DNA from: Haloquadratum walsbyi J07HQW2
GTDB lineage: Archaea; Halobacteriota; Halobacteria; Halobacteriales; Haloferacaceae
Length of the DNA: 64,000 bases
Reading direction: 5' to 3'
Assembly: GCF_000415985.1 (NCBI RefSeq)
Contig: NZ_KE356561.1
Location: 2,907,731 to 2,971,730 of the forward strand
The notes under the pieces were generated by a model that saw nothing but the letters and a program-made list of their open reading frames with translations, had not been told where the DNA came from and ran no database searches. The stretch's first letter is position 1; each line of letters opens with the position of its first letter. Made by a program: the position numbers and the translations under genes. Shown here piece after piece: positions 19,418-26,838 of the stretch.

Positions 19418-20458
19418 TCAGTATTTCGTCTCAACAAACAACGTCTCAATATCATCGGTATCCACTGCTACAGGATCAACAAGCTGATACTGCTGACCAT
19501 GTTCTGCATCTGTGGCTTCAGTTTTGCTGTTTTTATCGACACGCTCTGCGACTCCAGCTTCGACAAGATACATCAGATGAGCAAACGCCTCTCCAGGTCC
19601 GTGTAAAATATGAATTGTATCAACTTCGCCAAACAATGCAGCGCTGATACGCCATACGTCTGTGGTGCCCTGCTCAGTGAGAACATCGTACAATCGCTGT
19701 GTCCGTTCAATATGATGTGTCCGAATTGTATCAACTCGATCTGCTGGGTCAACAATACGCGCTCTGTGACCAGACCACAAATAATCAAACTCTGCTTTTG
19801 ACAATTGATCAAGACTGTCGAGATATGTTTTAATCGGAGACTCAACTCGAAGGTCTGCCCCGCCAATGTTCGGTGTATACTCTGGAAGAATCACATCGCC
19901 AACAAACGCGAAATGGCTGTTCTTATTCTCACATTGATATCCAACATGACCTGCTGTATGCCCCGGTAAGTGCATGACCGTCAACTCAACATCTCCAACA
20001 GAGATGGTCTCTCCATGACTCACTGTGTCGACATCGACTGGCTCACCACCGATTCCGTTGAACCGATCAAGAAAAGATAATAACTCATCTTGTTTTGCCG
20101 CTGGAACACCCCACTCTTCAAGTCGCCGTTGTCGTATTTTGCGTCGCTTTGTTGAGTCACTTCCAGCCGCAATGATTCCTGCATCATCTGTATGTGCACG
20201 GACAGTCGCTCCTGAGAGATCTTGAATCTCTCCTGCAAGACCCGTATGGTCAGCATGCCAGTGAGTTAAAAGGATTTGATCGATTGATGATAGTGTTATC
20301 CCAACCTCATCAAGCCCAGCTTCAAGCTCTGCTCGCGTTTCTGTTGTTGCAATACCGACATCAATGAGCGTGGTGATATCACCGTCCAATAAATATACGT
20401 TATTTTCCCCCTCAAATACTCTATTTTCAAGTTGGATTCGGTGGACATCGACTGGCAT
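19418..20458 (-). CDS. MBL-fold metallo-hydrolase
   Basis: The roughly 346-residue protein has the full metallo-beta-lactamase metal set: THWHADHTG (about residue 65), a distal [12 protein letters not shown] (about 165), [10 protein letters not shown] (Asp ligand) and WSGHRARI (last His). The C-terminal third (about 240-346) has helices ending in a winged-helix-like [12 protein letters not shown] and [14 protein letters not shown]. This layout is seen in hydrolases of the glyoxalase II/LACTB2-like group. The substrate is unknown. Two ATGs (20458 and 20464) are equally possible starts. Confidence 0.85.
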   Translation of the reverse strand: MPVDVHRIQLENRVFEGENNVYLLDGDITTLIDVGIATTETRAELEAGLDEVGITLSSIDQILLTHWHADHTGLAGEIQDLSGATVRAHTDDAGIIAAGSDSTKRRKIRQRRLEEWGVPAAKQDELLSFLDRFNGIGGEPVDVDTVSHGETISVGDVELTVMHLPGHTAGHVGYQCENKNSHFAFVGDVILPEYTPNIGGADLRVESPIKTYLDSLDQLSKAEFDYLWSGHRARIVDPADRVDTIRTHHIERTQRLYDVLTEQGTTDVWRISAALFGEVDTIHILHGPGEAFAHLMYLVEAGVAERVDKNSKTEATDAEHGQQYQLVDPVAVDTDDIETLFVETKY

Positions 20459-20615
20459 GCACATGTTACAGACTCCTTCGACATCAGTACTACGTACACT
20501 CCGTATCGTCGAAATCGTGACCTACACAGACCGCAGTGCTACAAAAATCATCGGTCTTGGGCATCATCGTCACATCCAGGCTGGCGGTAACCGGAGTATG
20601 GTCTTAGTTACGCAA

Positions 20616-20672
20616 ATGAACTACCGCTCCCTACTCACTCGCTTCGCTCGTTCCTTGAGGAAGGGGACTTAG
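20616..20672 (-). repeat. Minimal solo copy of TnpB element ends
   Basis: ATGAACTACCGCTCCCTACT runs into GAGGAAGGGGACTTAGCC through a GCTTCGC hairpin-like middle. It begins like the element right end (GAACTACC) and finishes like the left end (GGAAGGGGACTTAG) of the 22336-22800 element. It therefore looks like an extremely short internally deleted copy of about 57 bp. Confidence 0.6.
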
Positions 20673-20681
20673 CCTGCAATA

Positions 20682-20727
20682 GTGAATGTGAATGTGAATG
20701 TGAATATGAATATGAACATGAACATGA
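20682..20727. repeat. GTGAAT-type hexamer repeat, intergenic
   Basis: About seven tandem copies of a 6-bp unit that drifts from GTGAAT to ATGAAT to ATGAAC. It lies in non-coding DNA between two TnpB element remnants. This shows that hexamer expansion in this genome is not limited to coding sequence. Confidence 0.9.
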
Positions 20728-20811
20728 CAGGAACAGAGTGCATTCTCATAGTATTAATCTGGTTGAAATGGGAGTCCACGTTGAATCCTACCAATTTAGC
20801 TGAATACGGGT

Positions 20812-21210
20812 GCTAATCCCCATCCCCTGTCCCCGTGCTTAAGCAACGAGCGAAGCGAGTGAGTACGGCGGGGGCGGCGGGGGGATACAGCACCGTCATC
20901 AGTTATGTAGAGAGTTCAATCGATACAGGTACTATCCGGATCCTGCTTGTCGGACTGAATAGTCCGATACTTCCCATGCTTCTGATGATGTTCAAGCGCA
21001 ACACAAAGCGCGCACTGTTGATTGTGGGCGAGTATCCCACAGCACAGGTATGAGTGGGTCACTCCGAACCGCCCGTGAAGGGAAATCGCCTGCGGAGTCT
21101 GGAATCCCTGTGCCCACGGTGGGTATCAATTTTGACACAGAAACAGGAAGCCCTGTCCTCGACAAGCGAGGGGCGAGCAGCCCGAGCGCAGCGGGGCACG
21201 GTAGTTCATC
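20812..21210 (+). mobile_element. Internally deleted TnpB element (MITE-like), plus orientation
   Basis: The left end (from about 20812: GCTAATCCCCATC...GAGCGAAGCGAGTGAG) is the reverse complement style of the 20616-20672 sequence. The right end at 21160-21210 (AGCCCTGTCCTCGACAAGCG ... GGCACGGTAGTTCATC) matches the inverted right end of the element at 9201. Just before it a frame reads ESGIPVPTVGINFDTETGSP, the usual TnpB tail style. Most of tnpB is gone. A degraded tail (about 20768-20800, GGAGTCCACGTTGAATCC) lies directly upstream and resembles the remnant at 18940. Confidence 0.6.
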
Positions 21211-21775
21211 CGTGGATATCTCAACACTCTGGAAGCGACACGTGGTGTAACTACAGTCAGTATAGTTATATGATCAAGACGGAGGCCCATGATGGGACTC
21301 CGGTCGTGATCACTTGACTGCAGAGAGCACCAGTCTTGCAGTCCGTCAATGACGCTCTTATCGAATAAACTTCGAGCGTCATAACAAAATGTGATGCTTT
21401 TACTGAAAAAGATGCTGATAGGATCAAATAACGATTCAAAAAGTAAGAAACATGGATGATTATTCAAAAGATGCGATAATAATAGTTAAAAACAAATAGA
21501 CGGTTTCATAGGTAAGCTCACGGTGTATGTTTATAGGATATCTGTCTTGGTCGTCATACCAAGATTGGTATCCAATAAAGGGGAATCAGTATTCCTCTGG
21601 GTTTGATTGTGGTCACGTCCGCGGTCATGTGATACCTCTAAAATACAAGAAAATTGCATTTCACGCATAAACACCCTTACAGATTTGATGAATGCATGGT
21701 CATACCAATAAACTACAGAATCTTACGGTTTTAGCAGTATGAGAAAGAGCAGATTAACCGATGTCCACCAGTCGA
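21211..21775. other. Gene-free region
   Basis: About 565 bp between the deleted element and the DUF5793-like gene. The first 100 bp are mixed in composition and the rest is AT-rich. No protein-like frame, RNA fold or repeat stood out. It may hold decayed element sequence. Confidence 0.5.
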
Positions 21776-22255
21776 TTACAACTCAACCCCAGAAGGAATT
21801 AGACTATGTGAGCGGAGAAGCTTCCCATCAGCATCGTATACCAGAAATGTTTCTTTGTGATAGACAACAGCCTCGTTTCCCTCAATATATAACTCAACAC
21901 GATACCTACCGCCTTCAGTATCAACGCCTGCATCGTGACCATATTCTCGAGCAGCTCGAATAAAGGATAAGACGCTATCAGCTGACTCATTGAGTTCAAG
22001 AATAAAGTCACCGGTAATCCGGTTTGTTACACTCACTACGCCAGTTGTATCCGGATCCTCGACTGAGCCTTGCAATCGAAATGCAACGTCCGTCTCATCG
22101 GCGTCAAGATACTCCCCATTGGGGTCTGTCAACTGTGATTCAAGTACGTCAGCTGGACCATCAAAATCAATCCTAACTTGTGGTTCACGGGGATCTGTAT
22201 CGTTATCTACCCAAGCAACATCGGTCACGTCCAGTTCGAAGTAATCCCGCCTCAT
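21776..22255 (-). CDS. Conserved haloarchaeal protein, DUF5793-like
   Basis: A 159-residue soluble acidic protein (MRRDYFELDVTDVAWVDNDT). I recognise the haloarchaeal DUF5793 pattern: an N-terminal MRRDYF strand, VRIDFDGPADVLESQL, DADETDVAFRLQG, GVVSVTNRITGDFILELNE and FIRAAREYG. It is probably a beta-rich domain; the function is unknown. ATG 22255 is preferred; an upstream ATG at 22306 in the same frame would add 17 residues. The gene is bracketed by two deleted TnpB elements. Confidence 0.72.
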   Translation of the reverse strand: MRRDYFELDVTDVAWVDNDTDPREPQVRIDFDGPADVLESQLTDPNGEYLDADETDVAFRLQGSVEDPDTTGVVSVTNRITGDFILELNESADSVLSFIRAAREYGHDAGVDTEGGRYRVELYIEGNEAVVYHKETFLVYDADGKLLRSHSLIPSGVEL

Positions 22256-22335
22256 TCCGTATTGATTGATTTGAGACGGGTGAGTATGAACGTAACGTTC
22301 ACTCAACGTGATAATGCGATGTATTTACCCAATAT

Positions 22336-22800
22336 GTGAACTACCCTACCCTACTCACTCACTGAGACGGCTGTATCAGTTCGTTCCTTGAGGGTAGGGC
22401 TTCCGTGCTCTCGCATTAGAAACACTGTCGCTATGTTTGATACGACGAACTGCCATTTGAAGACATTTCGAGTACACTCTTTTCCACTCTGACCATTCTT
22501 GCTTCCAATCAGGAAGCATATTCTGCATCGTGTTGTACGATGGCTTGTTATACTCAGGTGCGGGTCTGGACTCTTGTGTGAGTACGTGGTTATATACCTC
22601 TCGACAGGTTTGAATGGCATTCCAAGCACTCTCAGCAGTAGTGGTGTCCTCTGCACTGCTCGATATTGGAACGCTTCTTTGACCACTAGTCTGGTGTAAG
22701 GACTACTGTTAGTTGAAGTTTTGTAGAAATTAGTAGACGGCTGTATCCCATCACCTCCCTACTCGTCAGCGAAGCTGACTCCTTGAGGAAGGGGACTTAG
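22336..22800 (-). mobile_element. Internally deleted TnpB element (465-bp MITE-like)
   Basis: Both ends match the element at 9201-10758: the right end GTGAACTACCCTACCC at 22336 and the left end ending GGAAGGGGACTTAG at 22800. The interior 22420-22690 is nearly the same as 10380-10640 (tnpB N terminus, EAFQYRAV...). At about 22418 the N-terminal part joins directly to the tail segment EHGSPTLKERTDTAVSVSE. The internal tnpB, including all catalytic regions, is deleted. A fused frame of about 110 codons (22686-22351) remains open. The insertion cuts the gene at 22801-22960. Confidence 0.82.
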
Positions 22801-22960
22801 TCTTTAATAAATTAAATATAATGAATAAATCGGCATCGCTGGCGACTGAGAGTTCAACGGCGCGCTCAGTTGTTACACTCGTGAACGCGCCGGCGCTGAT
22901 GACCGCCGAGATGCCTGTCGCCGCTGTGTCAAGCGTGGCGAGGCGTTTTGATTGACTCAT
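22801..22960 (-). pseudogene. DUF1102-like secreted protein, truncated by element
   Basis: About 50 codons from ATG 22960 (MSQSKRLATLDTAATGISAV) match the start of the neighbour at 23723 (MNRRKFLATIGAAATDTSAA), including GAFTSV..ER/DRxV. The signal-like hydrophobic run is GISAVISAGAF. The match ends at about 22820, right at the deleted TnpB element, so the rest was lost. The bases upstream of both starts are also alike (CCGACGGAATTGAGCC and CCGGCGGAATCGAACC), so this is a duplicated gene plus leader. Confidence 0.6.
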
Positions 22961-23034
22961 ATGTTATCTTGCTCCCGAAGACCTACCGACGGAATTGAGC
23001 CGCTGTACGCCAGCGTGGGGTGGCGTCTTCGTTT

Positions 23035-23723
23035 TTAAATCGGCGGGTCAGTCCGGTCGTACCCGAACCCGCTCGTTTCCTGTCCGGCGAAGAACTCTGC
23101 GATCCCCGAGAGATCGTCTTCCGGTGACGCGTCGGGTCCGGTCGTGTCGACCGTGATCACCATATAGTACTCTTCACCGACGTTGAACCGGAACCCACCG
23201 CTGTTTGAGCCGGAATTGCTACCAGTCGGCATCCCAAACCGGGAAGTCTTTATTATAGCCGTTCTGCGTTGAATAGTTTTTTTGAGTTCTTCCCAGTTTG
23301 ACCGCCACTAGTGTCGTACAGCGTGAAGTTGATGAACGACTGTCCTGCGCCGCCTTCCAGCCAGCTCGGGTCCGTGAAGTAGTAGCTCATCTTGAGCATC
23401 ACGCTCTGTATTCCCTGATTGACGATTTTGAACGCGTGATCGTCTTCGGGATTCTCGGGGCTTCCAATCTGCGTGACGGCATTGAAGTTGACGCCTGATG
23501 CGGCGGTTCCAGTCCCGTCGAGATTGACTTGGAGCGTACCGTTGTCTTCTTCGACGAGTCCAGTATCACCCGGAACGAGCCCGAGGAGTGCGCTGCTGTC
23601 GTAAGCAGTTCGCACGCTGACGCTCCGGTCCGCGCTCACGCTGGTGAACGCACCGGTGCCTACCGCCGCTGAGGTGTCTGTCGCCGCAGCGCCGATTGTG
23701 GCGAGGAATTTTCGTCGATTCAT
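23035..23723 (-). pseudogene. DUF1102-like secreted/surface protein, frameshifted
   Basis: The N terminus MNRRKFLATIGAAATDTSAA is a twin-arginine-like signal with a short hydrophobic core. The mature part (SVRTAYDSSALLGLVPG, NPEDDHAFKIVNQGIQSVML) fits what I recall of haloarchaeal DUF1102 proteins. The first frame stops at 23253, just after a run of seven A on the coding strand (near 23277-23283). With one A fewer the frame reads on as KNYSTQNGYNKDFPVWDADW. A second frame change leads into GSNSGSNSGGFRFNVGEEYY and stops at 23035. Two small indels therefore break it. Composition is GC-richer than the core. Confidence 0.65.
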
Positions 23724-23807
23724 ATTTGTTCTCTGTCGAAACCCACCGGCGGAATCGAACCCCCGCACCACGGCGTGGTGGCGACCAGCGTGAGTAATTT
23801 CCCGGGT

Positions 23808-24637
23808 TTAGTTTTGTCTCGGCATACTTGCTGTATCGCGCAGCGCCGTGACCTCGCTGTCCAAGAACGCGCGGTCGTAGATCCGCACATCGTCGACGGC
23901 ACCCCCGAGCGGGCGGACTTGTGAGGGCGATTGCCCGATCCACGTCGCCCCAGAACCCGTGTACAGGGGACGGTCTATCGGCTCTGTCGTCTGCTTGCTT
24001 CCATCAACGTAGAGGGTGAGCTCTCCGTCTGCCACGGCGGTGACGCTAATATGATGCCACTCGCCGTCAAGATACGAGCCACTCGTTGTGACTGTCCGAA
24101 GGTCACGGTCGGCTTCGGCCGCCTGCGCAGTATCACTCCCACGCCGAAGAATCTGCTGTCGTCGTCGAACCAGAGGACGAACGTCCGTTTCTCGTAGGAC
24201 CTCCCTGTCGGGTCCTGTCTGGCGAGAATCGTTCGGAGCCGGCTGGCGTCTTCGTCTTCGGTCCTCGCCCACGCCGAGACGGTGAACTCCGACAGCCCGA
24301 AGATCTCACCGGTGCCGACCTCAATGTAGCCGCCGTCAAACGCAGCCGCGTCATCGACCTTCTCCATGACCGTCGACACGCTGCCGTTTACTGTTCCATC
24401 GTTCCGGCCGAGATAGTCTGTGGCGGTGCAGTTTTCGAGATCGTTGAGTGGTCAGTAACTCACCAGCCCTGCGGTGGGGATATCATTGCCACCTCCGCTG
24501 ACCTGCCCGGTGTCACTGCCGTAGAGACCCGAATTCAGTCCTTCGAGCGCGTTGTTCAGTCGGCGTCTCCGTTCAGCGGGGATGTCACCTCGCTTCACGT
24601 TCGGCGAGTGGGCGACGAAATCCGAGAGGTCGACCAT
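23808..24637 (-). pseudogene. LamG-domain (concanavalin A-like) protein, broken
   Basis: From 24637 the frame reads MVDLSDFVAHSPNVKRGDIP to GLVSY, meets TGA at about 24458, and continues in the same frame with PLNDLENCTATDYLGRNDG. This is the usual LamG opening, where SYYPLD is expected, so the stop replaced one codon. FDGGYIEVG and FTVSAWART follow. Near 24230-24130 the frame changes, and DGEWHHISVTAVADGELTLYVDG and GGAVDDVRIYDRAF complete the jelly roll, stopping at 23808. One nonsense and one frameshift are needed. LamG domains bind sugars or proteins at cell surfaces. Confidence 0.68.
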
Positions 24638-24723
24638 TCAGTTCACCTCCGTCGACGAGACGCTACTGTTGAGGCTTAATTCGTCCGCCCGGGAGGGTTC
24701 GATACGTGGCATCATTGGGTTTC

Positions 24724-25305
24724 CTATCGTTTGTTCACGCTGGCGCTGATACTGCCGTCAGATTCCAAGACATTTTCATACGCGTTGGCGGCACTCCGGG
24801 TCTCAAAGAAAAACTGGAAGTCCCCGTCTCTGTAGTCCTCTGACGTTATCTTGTACTGATAGCTCGGCACCAACGACGACAGGTTGTAGTTGTCCGTCTC
24901 TGGATCGAGGTAGATTGGAGCGATCGACTCGCCGTTGGCTGCCGTATGGTTGCTGATGGTTATATTGGTCAACTCAACGCTGCTGAATTCCTCGTGCGTG
25001 AACAAGCCGATCCCACCCCAGTCGTTGTCTCTCGTCTCAACGTTGTCGAGACTCACCTCCTTACAGTTAGACAATGCGAGCCCGACACCGCTCGTGTTCT
25101 GACCGGCCAGAGTGACGTTACTGATTGTGCCACCCTCGACGCCACTGAGATCCAGTTCCGTCTTGTACGAGCGCTTCACTGTAATTGAGTCGACGGTTGT
25201 CGGGTTGCCGGGAAGACCGTCGTCCGGACCGAACGGCTGGATCTTGATGCCGTAGCTTCCCTCGCTCGACTCGTCGTTGAGCAGGCGGCAGATATCCTCG
25301 AACAC
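24724..25305 (-). CDS. Parallel beta-helix repeat protein, probably truncated
   Basis: The frame of up to 193 codons has short strand repeats typical of right-handed beta-helices: VDSITVKRSYKTELDLSGV, GGTISNVTLAGQN, NCKEVSLDNVETRDNDWGG and FSSVELTNITISNHTA. The last 40 residues include YRDGDFQFFFETRSAANAYE. The first 30 residues (MFEDICRLLNDESSEG) do not look like part of a helix and the other strand is equally open there, so the true start is unsure and the protein may be a 3' fragment. Such proteins are often secreted carbohydrate-active or surface proteins. It is GC-rich like its neighbours. Confidence 0.5.
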   Translation of the reverse strand: MFEDICRLLNDESSEGSYGIKIQPFGPDDGLPGNPTTVDSITVKRSYKTELDLSGVEGGTISNVTLAGQNTSGVGLALSNCKEVSLDNVETRDNDWGGIGLFTHEEFSSVELTNITISNHTAANGESIAPIYLDPETDNYNLSSLVPSYQYKITSEDYRDGDFQFFFETRSAANAYENVLESDGSISASVNKR

Positions 25306-25341
25306 GTCTCAACGGATGAACTCGTCACGCGTATCGGAGAG

Positions 25342-25610
25342 ATGCGTGACCAGCTCAACGAATATCGCTCTGAATACGGCGTTGACTCTCCTGAAAAACT
25401 GACTGTCGAGCAGACGAACCAGACGCTCACTGAAACAGCATCAGAACAGCCAGAGGTCGGTGCAGAGACGATTCAAGACTGTAAGTTCCTGCGCCGTAAT
25501 CTGGCATTCGCAAGCGCCGCTCTCTCTCGATTGCAAACGCAAAACGGTTCGTCGACGAGGATATGCGCTCGATTGGCGCTAGCGTTTCTCCTTAGCTCAG
25601 TGATGGATAC
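25342..25610 (+). CDS. Unrecognised protein fragment
   Basis: The frame MRDQLNEYRSEYGVDSPEKL... is helical, acidic and protein-like; it stays open upstream to about 25190 without a start codon (RLDLDAVASLARLVVEQAAD). Downstream the frame runs into a TnpB element end at 25612 and loses protein character after SRLQTQNGSS. It is probably a gene cut at both ends. No family recognised. It overlaps the head of the beta-helix frame on the other strand over about 25190-25305, and only one of the two can be real there. Confidence 0.3.
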
Positions 25611-25611
25611 C

Positions 25612-25668
25612 GTCGGATTCCTCCCACAACTGAGGTCGTGGGCTTCCCCCTTGTATCTCTGTGAATCC
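25612..25668 (-). repeat. Solo left end of an IS1341-type element
   Basis: GTCGGATTCCTCCCAC ... GTCGTGGGCTTCCCCCTTGT is almost the same as the left end at 1651-1705 of the first element, including the hairpin (one mismatch) and the trailing ATCTCTGTGA. There is no tnpB beside it. It lies 16 bp from the stop codon of the PIN toxin remnant. Confidence 0.7.
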
Positions 25669-25683
25669 AGGCGACAGGAGAGT

Positions 25684-26171
25684 TCACTCGGCTAGCTCTT
25701 TGAGCTTCTTCTGCACCTGTGCGTAGATTTTCGGATGTAGGTTCATCCCCTCGTCCACGAGATCATACAGGACGTCGGTCGCCTCATCAGCAGTCAGGTC
25801 TCCGTGCTTGGCACAACTGAGCAGCAGCGTCGTCACCCACCAGCACTCCACGCCGTGCGTTCGAACAACTTCGATGAGGCCCTTGTCGTTGGCAATGAGG
25901 ATCTCCTCGTCAGCCTCTGCGAGCAGAATCACTGACGCATCCGTAACGGCAATCCCCTCCATTGAGGCGACTTCCCCGGCTGACGCTGGAGTTTCTGGAT
26001 GTCGACGTCCTCAAGAAACGTGTCGAGCGCCGCTGTGCCTCGCTTTCCTTCAGTGAGAACTTCTGTCCGTACGTCTACTGTCGTTCGGATATCATCGAAG
26101 ACAGTCGAGATGAGATCGAGCCGACCGACCCACGCAAGCGGAATCAGTGCGGAAGAATCAACAACGACCAT
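25684..26171 (-). pseudogene. PIN-domain toxin (DUF3368/VapC-like), frameshifted
   Basis: From ATG 26171 the frame reads VVVDSSALIPLAWVGRLDLI, the first PIN Asp and strand, and continues to EDVDIQKLQRQ, then stops at 25929. The rest is in another frame: MEGIAVTDASVILLAEADEE, ILIANDKGLIEVVRTHGV (PIN acidic residues) and a helical end to 25684. The change falls near 25975-25985. PIN toxins are Mg-dependent RNases. The start overlaps the antitoxin stop (ATGA), a normal toxin-antitoxin layout. The frame break would inactivate it unless it is a sequencing error. Confidence 0.68.
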
Positions 26172-26464
26172 CAGATTCGGTTTAGGTCCCGGTCTAGGTC
26201 GTCAGCCGTATATCCGACGTCGATTCCCTCCTCGGCGGCGAGGGTGAGCATCTCGACATACGAGATGTCCGCGAGTTCGGCTGCCTTTCGGAGCGTGATG
26301 CTTTGCTGGCGGAGCTGTTCCAGTGCCCGTTCTTTGCGCCAATCAGTAAGCCCCTGTCGGATGAGCCGTCGAAGCACCTCCGACCGGTCAGCACTCATCT
26401 CTGCTTCGAGTTCGGTGAGTGCCTCCTCATCATCTTCCGGGATCCGCGTGGTGACTGGCTTCAT
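26171..26464 (-). CDS. Antitoxin, VapB/UPF0175-like
   Basis: A 97-residue acidic protein (MKPVTTRIPEDDEEALTELE). The first 45 residues look like a ribbon-helix-helix module (TRIPEDDEEAL...SEVLRRLIRQGL). The rest (ITLRKAAELADISYVEMLTL AAEEGIDVGY with a conserved Asp-rich end) matches the UPF0175 type usually paired with DUF3368 PIN toxins. ATG 26464 is preferred over TTG 26476. It would neutralise the PIN protein and autoregulate the pair. With the toxin broken, the antitoxin may now be an orphan. Confidence 0.7.
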   Translation of the reverse strand: MKPVTTRIPEDDEEALTELEAEMSADRSEVLRRLIRQGLTDWRKERALEQLRQQSITLRKAAELADISYVEMLTLAAEEGIDVGYTADDLDRDLNRI

Positions 26465-26838
26465 CGTTACGATCAATTTCGTTACGATACAGATTAGATG
26501 TAACGGTCAGCCAAATCTGGCATTCTTGTACACTACGGTTAAGTCGTCTTCAAGCATACTCTCGATTGAGTCTTGAGCGGCTCAACATAGCAAGTTAGGA
26601 AAGGCGATCCTCGTCTTTCCATTTTACACTTCCCGAGTAGCGTCATCTTCCAGTGTGACAAGAGCAGAGTGAATTGCTGTAGGTCGGAACAACTTCGCAG
26701 GTTGCTCTGTTAGAGAAGGGCAGTATTTGTGGGGGCTACAATAAAGAATCGCATTACAGCGTGGTGATGAGCGTAGTACAGTTATATTCAGTTCAATCGT
26801 CTATGCGAGTGGAAAGCATGGTCGCTTTCTAACTTGCT
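26465..26838. other. Intergenic region with an inverted duplication of the next gene's start
   Basis: About 374 bp without a gene. The 14 bases right before the 573-codon gene, CTTTCTAACTTGCT plus ATG, occur inverted at 26586-26603 (CATAGCAAGTTAGGAAAG). The match extends on both sides (GGTCG... and ...CGATCC) with small indels, giving about 20 matching bases. The two arms are about 220 bp apart. Nothing else was recognised; a promoter for the downstream gene must lie here. Confidence 0.6.

Noticed and set aside
21054..21317. Frames of 66-87 codons near the deleted element
   Set aside because: They are tnpB tail and element-end sequence read in different frames, not independent genes.
22351..22686. 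110-codon minus-strand frame considered as a small gene
   Set aside because: It is the fused start and tail of a deleted tnpB and lacks every catalytic region.
23751..23765. GGTTCGATTCC-like T-arm sequence on the minus strand, possibly a tRNA 3' end or attachment site
   Set aside because: The flanking stem has a mismatch, no acceptor or anticodon arm can be folded, and the related leader at 22990 lacks the motif.
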